Assembly (NCBI GenBank): GCA_024760905.1
Contig: CM045733.1
Coordinates: forward strand, 14,856,001 to 14,920,000
DNA length: 64,000 bases
Direction of reading: 5' to 3'
Origin: Plotosus lineatus
Lineage: Eukaryota > Chordata > Actinopteri > Siluriformes > Plotosidae
Each line of letters starts with the position of its first letter. The first letter of the stretch is position 1. This document shows positions 25,879-40,579 of the stretch, piece by piece. The notes under the pieces are model-generated. The model had not been told where the DNA came from. It ran no database searches and saw only the letters and a list, made by a program, of their open reading frames with translations. A program made the position numbers and the translations under genes.

Positions 25879-28800
25879 TTACATGCTCTCTCGCCATGTA
25901 CAGGCACCTCCTGCTACTCCTCCCACCCCATTGTCACTCTCCTCCTCTGGTTCAGTAGATGTGGTCCCTCCCTCTGACAGTGTTTCCTCCAGCACTCCTC
26001 CAGATGCTCTGAGCGTACTGGCTAAGCGTCTGTGTGGAACTCCGGAGCGCATTGCACTAGAAAACTACAAGTCGCACTTACAGGAGGAGAAGAGCCCTTT
26101 GCAGGAGGTACCTGAAGAGACGTTAGCGCAGCACAACCTCAGCCTAAGCCTGCAGGAGAAAGGGAGTGAGGGGCAGTCCAGGTAACTAACCAACACACAA
26201 ACATTCTCAAAACGAAACTTTAATTAGGATAAATGAGTTCACATCCAAAAACATGGCCTTGTTATAATTTCCCAGCATTTGTAATGTTGTAAGTAGTTGC
26301 AATGTTCCTCCAACTTTTTCTCTTGGCAGTAGTTCAGAGTCAGAGCTGGAGGAAGAAGGGGAGGAGCCTTGGAGGAGGGGGGCAGGGCCACATGCCGGGG
26401 CAGATGGAGGGATGGAATTTGATAGTGGGACGAAGCAAAAAAAGGAAGAAGAGCAAAGAAGGGATGAGAAGGAGGGAGAACAACAAGAAGATGTTTCTGA
26501 AGAGGAAGAAGAAGAGGAGGAGGAGGAGGAGGATGAAGGGGAGTCTAGTGATGGTAGGAGGATTTCTGGCTTGTGTTAAGATTTAATGCTTTATTTGTTC
26601 GTATTTAACATGAGAATGTGTATAACGCATGCGTAGTGTATTATATTGATGTCATGTTATATGTAAGGCATTTTGCACACTGATATTTTTTAGTTCTAAA
26701 AATACTTTATAGATATACAGTACTCAATAATGTGGTTCATTTAATTAACGAGTTCCTACCTCATTATAATACTAAAGCTTAACAAGTCAAGTTTGAATCG
26801 TAACATAGTACAAAAGAACAAAGTTCCCATAGCCACGACTTATTATACAGTGTGAACAATTGATAAATGCATCAGAAACATTCCTGCTATATCAATTATA
26901 AGGAATAATTCTATCAACTTCCACTGAGCTTGGGGCTCATTGATAATTGTTTTAGTATATTTTACATGGGAACATCATTTAAAAGCAAACTAAAATGAGA
27001 ATTTTATGGTTTATTTGTTCCATTTCAAAGCAGGATAACTATAACTTTTGAAATGATTACTTATTTAGGGGCGGTTCAACATTTTCAACATTTTCCCAAG
27101 CGTACAGAGAGTACGCTTTTTTTGCCCCCCCCCACCGAAAGCGTACAAATAAATGTTGATGATCTCTCGGCAGGATTTTTTAAATAAGATATTAAACAAA
27201 ACAATGGTCAAACCTCTTTTATAAAATAAATCAATGTATTTCCTTGATCAATACTTCTTTTATACACCAGTCAAATAGTAATGAAATCAATAAAAAAATT
27301 ATACTTTTAAACAATTCTTTTTAATGACACCTGCTTTAATATTAATATTAAGACATTTGGTTTTAATAATAAAAATGATGTTGTTTTTAATAGCGCGTAG
27401 GCCTCCGTCAGTCCCGAAGGACTATGGCTGCGCTCTGGCCAGTATCCCGACTGGTGATATTCCCCAGTGCACAGAGCCTGGGTAGGGAGTAATGAGGGAC
27501 AGGCTGTTACCCAAGCAGCAAGTCCCCCCCCTGTCTCGGCGCCACCGGAAGGATCCAATGGAAAGGCAAGTGCCGATACGACTGGGTTCCAGTGCCGCTG
27601 CAGGAGAGAAACTACGGTCAATTTAGAACGGCCAATTAACCTACAGTGCACGTCTTTGGATTATGGGGAAACCGAGCACCCGGAGGAAACCCGCACAAGC
27701 ACGGGGAGAACATGCAAACTCCACACAGAAACGCCCAGGCCGGGAATCGAACCCGGGCCTTCTTGCTGTGAGGCGGACGTGCTAACCACTACGCCACCGT
27801 GCCGCCTGTTTTTAATAATATTATTTTATATTAAAATATAATTCAAAATGTCTGCATTTTTTATTGGTCATTGGCTTTTGGATGACCACGCTTCAGTTTG
27901 TGATCAGCAAGGGTGTAGGCTGGTCTCACCATGGGGTGGGGGGGGGGTGTGTGTGTGGGGGGGGTGCACATCTCGGTTGACCGGAGCCTAACACTTAAAG
28001 GGGAAATGAAATGCCGGCTACATTAAGTTGGCGGTAGCTTTAGTATAGTTTATTGAAGCGATTGTGGCTTAAATTTTATATCATAAATAAACCATTGCAC
28101 ACACAGCGGTTTTGTTTCATGTGCTTGTCGTATAAGTTATCGACCTGAAAGCCGCCATCGCTAAGTGCCTGCCTACACAAAGTTACCGTGACGTCACTGA
28201 GTTGATACAAAGTACCACATGAAATATAATGCATGCATGTCACAGTATATTATAGGATATAAACAACATGGAATCTCACGGCAACAACACGCACAGTTTT
28301 TCAGCAGAAGGCGATTCATCTATTACTCTCAGAAGACGAATCAAATATTATAGTTCAACCAAAAACATTTCCAAATATATTTCAAACTACATCTGCAAGT
28401 ACATGTGCGAAATACATTTACAAATTGAGCTAAAGTTATTTATCTATTCCAAGGCACAAACAAATATTAATACATATTTACAGTACAAAGACATACTATT
28501 AATTGTATAAAAGTACTGAGCATTAGGCTGCAGATCCAGGCTGGATGGATTATGATGATTTTATCCATTCATTCTCTGTACGTCAATGTTTGTGTTCTAA
28601 CACATGTGCAGGAACCGGAGGCGGTACTAACAAACTGTGCTTTATTCTCGCACTTTGTTTGATTGACAGTGTTCAGCTATTACTGCTTACTGTTTATTGA
28701 TTGGTCAGGTCAGGCTTGCACATGCGCAGTGCCCGTTACACGTTAACTTCCGGTTTACTTCCTGACTCTAGTCATGCGGAACTTATCTCTGACTTTTTCT

Positions 28801-31800
28801 TCAATAACAGTCATTAAGTTTATTTATAAGATTATGAATACACATAATTTCTTGTACAGCGGAACTCAACTCCTGCTGGGGGGAGGGGGTGTGTGCACGT
28901 GCACCCTGTGCACCCCCCCCCCCCCCCCCCGGCCTACGCCCTTGATCAGCTGCCTTCTGATGTTTCAGCAGCTGATACCGGGTTGGGTAGTATTCATTGC
29001 AGACTTTGCAGATATGCAACACCGCAGGTGGTTGGCGAATCGCGCATTCAGAGTTTCAAACGTACACGCACAAAAAATATATATATATTCATGAGCGCAT
29101 GTATTATTGTTGATCGACATTTTTATATTAAAAAGCGTACACAGGCATCTTACCCCCGCCCCCCTAGCGTACGCTTTGTACGTTAGGAAAATGTCGAAAA
29201 TGTTGAATGACCCCTCAGATCAAGGTTTTAATGCCCTCCGAACCAATCTCATCCAAAGAAGAATACCAAAAAATAATTAATGGTTTTCCAGCAATTAGAA
29301 ACAAGAAAATATTTTGAATTAATTTTTTTTTTAATCCAATGATAGAGGAACAAGGCAGTGGTGGCCTAGTGGTATAGGTGTTGGATCACTGATCCGAAGG
29401 TTGTGGGTTCAAGCCCCACTCACCACAGGTTGCCCCCCCCCCGTGCCGCTAACTGGGTTATCAAAGGCCGGCCATGTCTCTCACTGTCTATGGTGTGAGG
29501 TTCATGTAAAAGAACCATTGCTGACTTTCGTCAAGAGTAGGCTGCAAAGCCGTCAGCATGTTTCCACCCTGCGATGGCCTGGCGAGCTGTCCAGGGTGTA
29601 CTCTGCACTGGTCCGAAGTCGGCTGGGATGGGCGCCAGCCTTCCCGCGACCCTCATTAGGATTAAGCGGTTACAGAAAATGAATGATCGAGGAACAATCA
29701 GGTTGTGCAGGTCCTGTGTAGTGCACTATGTATAAATACTTATATATATATATAAGTAAATAATAAAGCATTATTGAATGGTAGCCTCTGCTGAAGACCC
29801 TCCAGCTGACCCGGTGCACATCTGTAGAGGTGCGGCATGCAGCGATGCAAAGCAGGAAGATCACCACCTATGCACCTTATTGGCGGTATAGTACTATTGT
29901 GAAAAAAATCGATAATAAGGAAAATGTACCATAGTGTTCCTCTTTATCACCATGAAGTTGATTATTAGCCAATACCAGCACATCCCACTGCAGATTCCTT
30001 CCATGAACGTGCACATGAACAACAGTATCACGTCTTTGTTAAAACAGCTTACATGTGCTAATCGTTTATTCAGTTTGTTTATAATTCACCCAAAACTGAG
30101 CCAGGAAATCAACAGTACTCTGATAGAAATGCTGTGATTATGACAAGGTGTATGATGTCTTATATATGTGATGATACCTTATAACATGTGAAACGTGTGA
30201 GATGGAGGTTCTTTGACTATAACGTACGTCTTTTTATATTGTGATGTTCTCAGATTTCTTTGTAGATGCTTAATAATTGTTCCCTGTTCGGTTTTTCTGT
30301 GATGTACTTGTATTACTCATAGAGTTATGTGTGTGTTGTGTGTATGCATAGAGGGTGAATACTGCCCTTGGCAAAAGGAGTTGCATTTAGGGGTGTGGCT
30401 AAAGGAAGAGGAGACAGGTGGTATTAAAGGTAGCATGGCTCTCTGATCATGATGGAACATCTACTTTTATTTTAGTTCTGGTTTTTTTTTTTTTTGATAT
30501 CACAAAGCTGTTGGTGATGCTTCACATGATCAGTCATGTGGCTCCACTGTATCTTATGGTTTGAGTTGCCTGATAATGCAGCAGTTTTTTTCTTCTTTTT
30601 TTTTTTTGGATTTTTTGCTGCTTTGTGACATTAGAATTTTTTTTGCCTCATGCTATTATTAAGAATTCCAGAATACAGTGGTACCTCAGTTTACAAAAGT
30701 CTCACAAAACGAAAAATGCAGGTTATGAAACGCATTTTCCTTAAATTTTTGTCTCTGGATACGAAAAAAATTCAAACACGTCATTCAAACATTTAAACAA
30801 TGCGCGAGTTGCTCTCCCATTGGTTGTCTCCCAACACCACGCCCCACTGGCCTCCCATTGGCTAGGCGGGGCTGAATCTCCATAATACAGTACTGTACCC
30901 ATAATGCTTTTCGTGTGCCTACGACCTATTGTTTGACACACGTGTGAAGGAGAGTTGTACTGTTGGTTCGTGAGTTTCATGAGTTTTTTGAGTGTGCTTA
31001 TTGCAGCATTATTTTTCGTTATTAATCATGAGCCCCAAGAAAGTAATTCCCGGTGAGAATGAAAAGATGAAGCGGGCTCCGTTATCAATAAAAGTAAAAC
31101 AGGAGATGATAAAATATATGAAAGTGGGATTCGGTTGAGTGAAATCGCAAATGAGTATGGCCAAAACCCCGCTACAATTGGGACGATCTTGACGCAGAAG
31201 AAGACATTAAAAGCGGAGATACAGTGACGGAGGCAATTATTTAGGAAAAAGCAACCACCATATTTAAGGACCTTGTGAAGGAGGGTGGGGGTGAGGGTTC
31301 TTCAGGCCTGCAACCCCCGAACTTTAAAGCGTCGCATGGGTGGTTTGAGAGATTTTTTTAAAAAAAGGTAAATAATTTTCTTTTACTTTTAACAGATATT
31401 TCATACATATTTGTAAGAACAGATTAATTTCATAAAGAGAGGTATCACTGTATTTCAAATTCTGTCCTAAGCCCCACCCCCTGCCCTTTTTGGCTTCAAT
31501 TTTACTTTTCTGGTGTGATGATGCTGATTGTAACAAAAGCAGAATCTGTAGGTAACTGATTTATACGGCCCATTTTACCACTGGATGTCTTGGCTCATTC
31601 CTATTGTTAACTTCTAGAAATGCTTATTAAATTTTTCAGGTTGTCAAGAAATTGCTTATCATATACAACTGAAATAAACTCCAGTTATAATGACTGTATT
31701 CCACTGAAATTACTTTTCAAGTTTAAAACAGTTGTCACATTTTAACCTCGATGAAAACCTATGAACCAGAAATTTGTCCTTACTCGAGTTCACATCCACA

Positions 31801-34800
31801 CTTCGTTATAATCTGCTTCCTGGCTGCCATGTGGTGTTACGGTGCTTATTCTATTTGAGTTATGATATGTTCAAATTTTGAAGATGTTTGTCCAAATCGC
31901 ATCAGATTCACTTTTCACTTTTTCCAGAGTCTGGTGATGAATACTTTGACGACCTGGAGGTAAAACCTCTTTCAGACAGAAAGACTGAACCAATTGTCCC
32001 TGAGCCACTGGAGCCTCTTCCCTCTCAAACTTCCAAAACCCTACATGTACCCTTCATAGATCCAATGCACATCTATACATCCACATCTATCCCGCCTTTG
32101 TCACCAGTGAATCTGGTAGCCAAGAGATCTGGGGTCATCGAGGAATTCTGGCTGAAGAGTGCAGAAATCCGGAAGAGTATGGGGCAATCAGCAGTGCCTG
32201 TAATCTGTGATACAATTACCCAGTCCTCGAGCAGTGGAGATACATTTTACACCTCTACACACACAACATCTAGTTCCAATTTGCCTTCACACACTCCGTG
32301 GAAGAGTGACTCAATCAACCAAACCTCAGGTAGAATTACTCAGAGTGCTGGCACTTACTACAGGCAGACATCTTCTCTCTCTGACCTACATAGTGCTTAC
32401 ACACATTTGCAAGGTACATCTCCATCATCATGTGGCAGCTCATATCCTCCAGAACCAAGGCTTGAGACTGTGTCCGTGAAGATGATAAATGAAGTAAAGG
32501 AAGTAGTGACTCATTCATCAGTGGTGCATCAACTTGGAATCACCTTCAAAGGTCAGGTACCTGAAGAGGGGAGAGACATGGCTGCTAACTTCTGTTCCAA
32601 CAGCAAAGGAACCCAAAAAGGTTCCACCCCAAATTTAAGATTTTTGCCTCTGTCTCGGAGTCCTCTATTACCAAGGGAAAAGGTTGACATGAATCGCTCA
32701 GAACCAACTATAAACAAGGAAACTTTCATGGGTTTCCACACTGTCCCACCTCGGACAGATCTTCTACAGCATGAAAGGCTAAAATCTCACCATAATAGAG
32801 CTCAGAGTCTTCCCCCTGTTGAGGTGGAGGTGTTATGTGCAGAAGATGCAGATGAATTGCATCCTTGCCCTGCAGTGCCACACTATGCCAGTGTCACAGA
32901 AGTTCCCATGTCCACTCTCTCGACCAAAACCTCTGGAAGGGACAAGAATGTACTAGAGGAAAGGAGGGCATTATCAGAGGCCCCCTTGCAAGTCAGTGGG
33001 GCTGAGGCCTGGCAACAGAGATCGGAGATTGAGCCATTGGAAGAGGAGAAGGTGAAGAAGCGGACTTCACTGTTCTCACCAAGAAAGAACCGGAAAAGTG
33101 GCAACCTGTCAGGGGAAACACAGCCCGAGTTAGGGAAGCACAAGTCCCTGTGGAAGAGCGTCTTCTCAGGGTATAAGAAAGAAAAAAAGAGGAAAGAGGT
33201 AGAAGGCTATTCCAGGACCTTACCCAGCAGTGCCAGTCTGGAAAACAGAAAGAGAATTTCTGGCTTTCACAAATCCTCAGGTAAAAATCAAAAAGGTCAG
33301 CTGTTGCTTTGGTATTTGCTATGAAACCTTTTAGAGTTCTTTTGAGACCAAAAGACCCAACACTCATTTAACTGACTAATTTGCTGAACTGCTTGATCCT
33401 GCTTGGGTCATGGGGAGGCTGGAGCCTGAACAGCTCACCAGGCCATCACAGGGACGACACATACAAGCATTCACACTCACACCTAGGGGCAATTTGGAAC
33501 AACCAGTTAGCCTAATGTGCACGTCTTTGGATTGTGGGTGGAAACTGGAGTTCCAGGATGAAACCCACGCAAGCACAAACTCCACACTGATACGCCAGAA
33601 CAGGTCCAGGACTTGAACCCGGTACCTTCTTGCTGTGAGGCCACCGTGCCACACTATATGCGTTACTCTAAGAGCTAATTCAACACTGGGGATTTTAGAG
33701 AGAGGCAAGTATTTGATTTGTGAATATTACTCTATATCAGACCTGAACTCCATGAAGGACCTGAGCTACTCTGAAGAAACAGACCTTTGCTGCAGTGTTG
33801 TGCTAGACAGATCTCCACTTAGAGCTCAGGTAAGATCAAAGCTCTTTGTTTTATCTCTGCTATACTCTTTCATCTGATCTTTACACCTCTCTTTTCTCCA
33901 TTCTATCATTGTTTGGTTGATTAATTTAAAGTTAATTTGTGACACAGCAGGTGGAAAATACCAGGGACTAAAACTTACATGGAATGAAGCTGTAGTTGTT
34001 GCTTCACTTCATTACAAAAAAGAAAAAAAATCCATTTAGGGTGGGGAAGTAAGGAGAAAAGTAATGAGAATATTATGACAATGGGGGGTGAACTGCCTTG
34101 TGACCGTGTTTCAGCTGAGTCAGGAGGTATCTGACCTTATTAGGTCAGATGTTCACAAGGAGACAATTAAAGAGGAGGAAGATAGAGTGGAGGAACCAGA
34201 TAAGGTAATACAGTCTATATTTCCAGCTGCTCTAGCATATTGTTGATGTTGTTGGTGACGGGACTATAGGTTTCTATAGTAACGCAGTAGAAGTTCTGTG
34301 CCGTGAGTACCTTTCTGTCGTGATTTAGAAATATACTGTAAGTGCCTGTACACTGGAAGCAATCAATGTCCTTCAGTGAACTTTAGTCTTCTACCGTATA
34401 ACCACTTAACCTGTCTAGAACAAGGTGAAGACCTTTGGGCTTTTTACACCCGAGCCATAATGGCTCATCAGGCCGGTGCTTATCCCCGGTTTCCATAGCG
34501 TGACGCGACTAGGAGTTCAACGCCTCCTGGATGGGACGCTAATCCATTGCAGGTTGCCTTCCCAGTACGTATATTTTTACTGGTACCCATTTATACTACT
34601 GGGTGAACAGAGGCACACTTGTGGTTAAGACCTTGCCCAGGGGTCTTAGTACAGTGGGGGTCCAACTGAGATTTGAACACACAACCTCCCGATCATGAGC
34701 GCAGCACCCTAACCACTACGCCATTGGGCCCTGTCTAGAACAAGCCAACACAAAATGTTTCAAAGAAGTCTCTGAATATTTCATCTGTTTCTGACAGTTT

Positions 34801-35395
34801 GGCTTTCAGAAAACATTCCAAGTAGCATATATTCTTCTGAACCTGGTACCCATGAATCTTTTCTATGTGTATTGGCGTGTTTTCTAGCTACCTGTTAGCT
34901 TCCCTGTAGCGCTACCAGCTGTCCCGATGAGAGTAGTCAGCACGCTTGTTTGTTTATTTGTAATATAACTCATTAAGTTTTTTCGTTTTTCTCCCCAAAG
35001 TCTGTTTATATCCCCCATGCATTGGCATTCAAGAGAGCTTACGCTATTAAGGTAGAGGCAACATTTCCTTTCACACAGCCTGCCCACTTTCTAACTTCTG
35101 TTATCTGAGCAAAACAGCATTCAGCCTGCATGTTGATTCTGTTACCCAATAGAAACTCAGCAAGAAGTCACAGAGACCCAACAAGGTGGTGACCCCAAAA
35201 TCATCATGCTTCACTGACGTAATTGGGGTGTGGGTGGTGTTCCCTGACCCCTTGAGTATAAGCTTATCTTCCACACTCTTTCAGAAAGCAGGAACCGAGG
35301 AGGATCTTGACGCCAAGCTGACCCGCAGAGTCCAAAGAGCGGCACGCAGGCAAGCCAAGCAGGAGGAGCTGAAAAGACTTCATCGTGCACAGGTT

Positions 35396-35433
<38 letters not shown>

Positions 35434-36678
35434 TTTGACATTTTTTGGTAGCCTAGGTATAAATGTGCAATAGATTTATTTGTGGTAGTGCAGACTGAGA
35501 AGCGGTGAGCAAAATTCTGTTCAGTCAGACACAGAGCTCCAGTTAAAATTTCGGCGGTTTTTATTTTAAGCAGGAAGTTGATTAAAGAGATATATTTTTA
35601 TTTCCTTTGAATTAGTCTAGTGAGTTTTCCAGGAGGCATCTAGCACTACTGCCTCAGTGCAGCAAGGTCCTGGATTTGACTCCCATGCTTGCAAGGGTTT
35701 CTTCTAGCCCTCCGGGTTCCTCCCACAACCCGAAAACATGCACATTAGACTAAAAGTTCTGTTTGCACGTAGGTGTGAATGTGAGTGAGAATGGTTGTGT
35801 GTGTTGGCCTTGCTATAATATTACAATAAAAAACAAACTCTTCAGCCTGTGCCTGCTTTCACTCCAGAGTCACATGAGGTGCAGCTCTAATAAAATTAAA
35901 AGTGGTTTGGGGGATAAGATAAACATCTACAAAGCTGCTGATTACAATGACCATCGTACATTTACAACCAAGATGTGGCCAAGAACCACAACAACAACCG
36001 CTGACCTTTTCCCTCAGCATGCTGAAAAAACACTAGGTTATTGTTTAAATATCATCATGGATCTGTTGTGATTCAGAGAATATATGAAATAATTACAGTA
36101 CTTGTATATCTCAAAAAGCGATTCTGCTGGAATCCAGCCAATAAAATGTGGAGAGAAACTGAGATTGCAATCTTTGAGATCCTGAAGGTGCTTAGAAAGG
36201 TGTACACAAAGAGTGCACATGATGAAATGGACCACAAGTTGTACACTTTCCTGAGATAATTAAAATCAGTAGCTAATTAATATAGGTTGCATTGTGTTGT
36301 AGTGGTTTGGCTGCTTCATGGCAGGGTAATGGGTTTGAGTCCTTTTTTTTTTTTTTTTTTTTTTTTTTTTCGGTTTTGGGTGAAGTTTGCACGTTCTTCT
36401 CATGCTTGTGTGGGTCTCCTTTGGGTGCTCCAGTTTTCTGAGATAGTCCAAAGGCATGCACGTTAGGCTGACTGGATGTTCCAAATTGACCCTTGGTGTA
36501 AGTGGGAGAGCGAATGCTTGTGTGTGTTTGATGCTTTGCGACAGTCTGATGAGCTGTTCAGGGTGTACACCACCTTCGCCTGGTGTCAGCTGAGATAGAC
36601 ACCTGTTTCCTTGTGGCCATAATAGGATTAAGCGCTTTGGCAAATGACTGAGTGAGCTGATCAATATTTATTTATATT

Positions 36679-36742
<64 letters not shown>

Positions 36743-36889
36743 CATGCATTTAATAGATAATTCAGCGACAATTGGAGCAGGTGGAAATGAAGCAAAAGCA
36801 GTTGGAGGAGAAGGGCATTGCTGTTGAGAAGGCACTCCGAGGAGAAGCGGGTATCATCTTCTGTCTTTCTTTGTGTCTTCATCATATTG

Positions 36890-36946
<57 letters not shown>

Positions 36947-37340
36947 CAGATGGATATCTCTGTTTTTCAAATTCTCAAGACATACAGCATCATTATTCAT
37001 TACAGTATTAAATATCAGGAAAACATAAAGAAAAGAAAAAAAAGATCTGAATGTTTTTCGCTCACTCGTATGTCCTTGTTGTAGACTACTGGGAGGACTC
37101 TAGTACCTCAGACCTTCTGGACATACACCTGGGTGGTATGTAGCATAAGCTAATCAGAACCAGGCTAACAATGCTAACAATGCAAAATATTTCTGTCTTT
37201 AAAAAAAAAAAAAAAAAATCTGATCAATCACAATCTGATCAATTTGTGTGGTTCGATTACTTAAAACAAATCTTTCAAACTTCTCCTTTAAAGAATTACG
37301 AGGCTACAATGGCTAACAGTAAATAACTCTCCTGCTTGCT

Positions 37341-37374
<34 letters not shown>

Positions 37375-39649
37375 CGTGAAAACAAACAACATATTTCATT
37401 ATCATCTTGTCATTCTTCAACTGTTAAATTAGCAAGAAACAACTTGCTGGTGTTACTTTTAATGTGTTTTGGAGGCATGTAGCAAGCACTAATATTAGTG
37501 CTGGTGGGCGTGGCCTGGTCTAGGATTGTTCTTGCCATTTTTTTCAGTCCTTTTTTTTTGGAAAGGCAATGGCCAACTTGTAAAGGATTTAAAATATATA
37601 TCTCAGGGGTGTCAAACTCATGCCACATAGGGCCATGTGGCTGCAGGTTTTTGTTTCAACCAAGCAGCAGCACACCTGACTTGGCTCATTCAAACAACTG
37701 ATAAGAGTCTTCAGGCATTTGATTGGTCAGTCTGGCTCATTCAAACAACTGATAAGAGTCTTCAGGCAGTTGATTGGTGAATCTGTGTGCTCTGTCCAGA
37801 AACTGACCAATCAAACGCCTGAAGACTCTTATCAGTTGTTTGAATGAGCCAAGTCAGGTGTGCTGATGCTTGGTTGAAACAAAAACCTGCAGCCACATGG
37901 CCCTATGTGGCACGAGTTTGACACCCCTGATATATCTAAAAAAATTTACAAATGATACACTCATCAGTAGGAAATTTGGGATGCTATGCTAGGTCTGCTA
38001 GCTTTTTTCAAGAATAGAAAAGAAGCTAACTCTAGTTGTAATAAGAAAGGATAATAAAACAGTACATAGGAAATAACAGGAGACAGGAAGGTCAAGAAGA
38101 TAAATGGTTGTCGTGAGCGTGTTTCTGCCCTGCGATGGCCTGGTGAGCCATCCAGGATGTACTCTGGCCTCGAACAGAGCTGGTTGAGATGGGCACCCGC
38201 CTTCCCACGACCCTAATTCGGATTACGTGGCTCAGAAAATAAATGAATGAAATTAAGGTAATGTTAGGTGTGGACTAGAGAAATTTTGGACTACATGAAC
38301 CATTGGATTGGTTCAGGGAATTGCTGATGCTAATCATTTGGAACCTTTTGTTTTGTTTTGTTTTTTGTTTTTTGTTTTTTTTTGGCTTTTTAATGTTACA
38401 CCTGATTTGTTTAGAACAGAGAAGTACCTAGAATTGTCACACACATACTGCTGGTGTGAATAAAGGGTTAATTCACTCTAGATCGTTTTAGGAAGGTAAA
38501 TACATATCATAACCTTGAATTGTACTTGGAGTTTAATTTTATATCTGAATAACATGATGGCTTCCTCAGCAGTTTTATCAGCGCTGTCTCAGCTCCTCTT
38601 CATCTTTTAATCATTATTTCACCTCATCATATTCTCCTCCTTATTTTCTACGCACTCCCTTTGATGTTCCTGAAACTTCCCTGCTGTCTGTTTTCTGTCT
38701 TTCTCTTTTCCTGTCTTGCTGTGGCCCTAGTTGAGCCCTTTCTTGGTTCCCCCCGTAGGAGACCCATCTCCCTCTGTCCTTGTTGTTCCCAAGAAGGTAA
38801 CTCAACCTCCCTCCTTTCAATTTCTAGGCAAATGTTGTTGTTTTTTTTTAAACTACCACCTGTGCTGCGAATATTTCATATTTAAAGTTTGACAATTTGT
38901 CAGGATACGATGTCTCTCTTGTTGAAAAATGGGAGCTGTCAGTAACAAATGAAAACGCAAGACAATACAAGCTATGCCATACAGTGTCGGATCTAACTGG
39001 TGTATTGATATTCTATTCGTGATTAGTATATTATTTGAAGACTATTTTGAAATTTAGTGCAGTGTATTATTAGAAATATTTGAAATATTAATTATTAAGA
39101 ATTAATAATATTGAAATATTAGGGCAGTGACACACACACACACAATGCAGCCGGGGGGGGGGGGGGGGGCCACAAGCCAGTGTTCACCCTCATGCCGGTC
39201 CCAAGCCCGGATAACTGTGCTACACTGATACAGCTCCTTAAGAGTAATGACCTCCATTCTGTAATGAACACAATACTCATGCTGAGCTGACTGAGTGCCG
39301 CCATGTTTGTTACTGTGATGACGCCGTTATTGTAAGGGGTGAGGCTGACAGAAGTTTAGGTCACGACCTGGACGACTTCTAATCTCCATCTCTCTTGATG
39401 GAGGTAATAATAGATAATAAAAAATAATAGAGGGAACAATGTTGAGAGTTATTGTGAAGTGTATTATTTTATATTTCATGTGTTACAACTGAACAATGTT
39501 GAGAGTTATTGTGAATGAGTTGAATTAAGTTTGATTTATTTGACTTTTGTTTCGCTTAATGTGCCTTATAACCCAGTGTGCCTTGTGTATGGACAGGAAC
39601 GGTCGTTGTTATTGTGCCTTATAATCGGGTGCGCCTTATGGCCCGGATG

Positions 39650-39692
<43 letters not shown>

Positions 39693-40090
39693 CGAGTCTA
39701 TATTATAAATAGCTAATTAAATTATAACTCTATTTCAACATATTTTGTTGGACTAACTTATTCTCTGGACATATTTTATCTTACTACTGAGAAGATTATG
39801 TTTTACCAGCTGTTTCTGTTTACTTGGTCGCAGGATTACACATAAAGTTATGTGTGGGTTTTTCGGAAATTTCCTCCAGAGGTGGGGTTATAGACAAGGA
39901 AGACTCCATTCGATTTTTGAGATAACCCAGCTCAAATTCCGAATTCAGAAATTCTATCAGACGTTCTTTAACATTGTGAACTAGGATATTTTGGTTCGTA
40001 TCAGGATTGGTGGTTTTGGTAGAGGTTTGCGCTCTCTGAGTGTTCTTGTACTTGTTGTTGTTGTTCTTTTTCTTGTTATTCTTCTTCCAC

Positions 40091-40134
<44 letters not shown>

Positions 40135-40497
40135 TACAATAAGTTTTACAAAAGGACTTCCCATTAGCTAAAACAGCATGTTCGCGTACTAAGGTAAAGG
40201 ACTAAGCACTGAGGCATGGGGACATACAGTGGTACCTCACATTACTGAAATTAATTTCAGAGCTTTTTTCGTAACCTGCATTTTTCGTAAGTTGAACCGT
40301 ATTTTACGTGTAAAACGTGTGATTTGTTCCAAGGCTCCCAATACTACCCCCTAAACCCTTTAAAAACTATAAAAGCATACCTTTTAAGACCTCCTGCTGC
40401 TTCAATATCGTACCGATGGTAGACGGGTTTGTCCACATTCCTTCGTGATATCACTCGAGCCCGTTTCTTCTTCTCACTCGCACCAGAATTCACACTC

Positions 40498-40579
<82 letters not shown>

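Noticed and set aside
28801..29022. Minus-strand frame with CKVCNEYY and LLKH, resembling a zinc finger
   Set aside because: The finger is incomplete (only one His), and the frame soon runs into a poly-Gly tract from a C homopolymer inside a transposon.
35880..36250. Tc1/mariner transposase fragment
   Set aside because: A few phrases resemble Tc1 transposase DNA, but I found no terminal repeats or continuous protein similarity; left as a weak note only.
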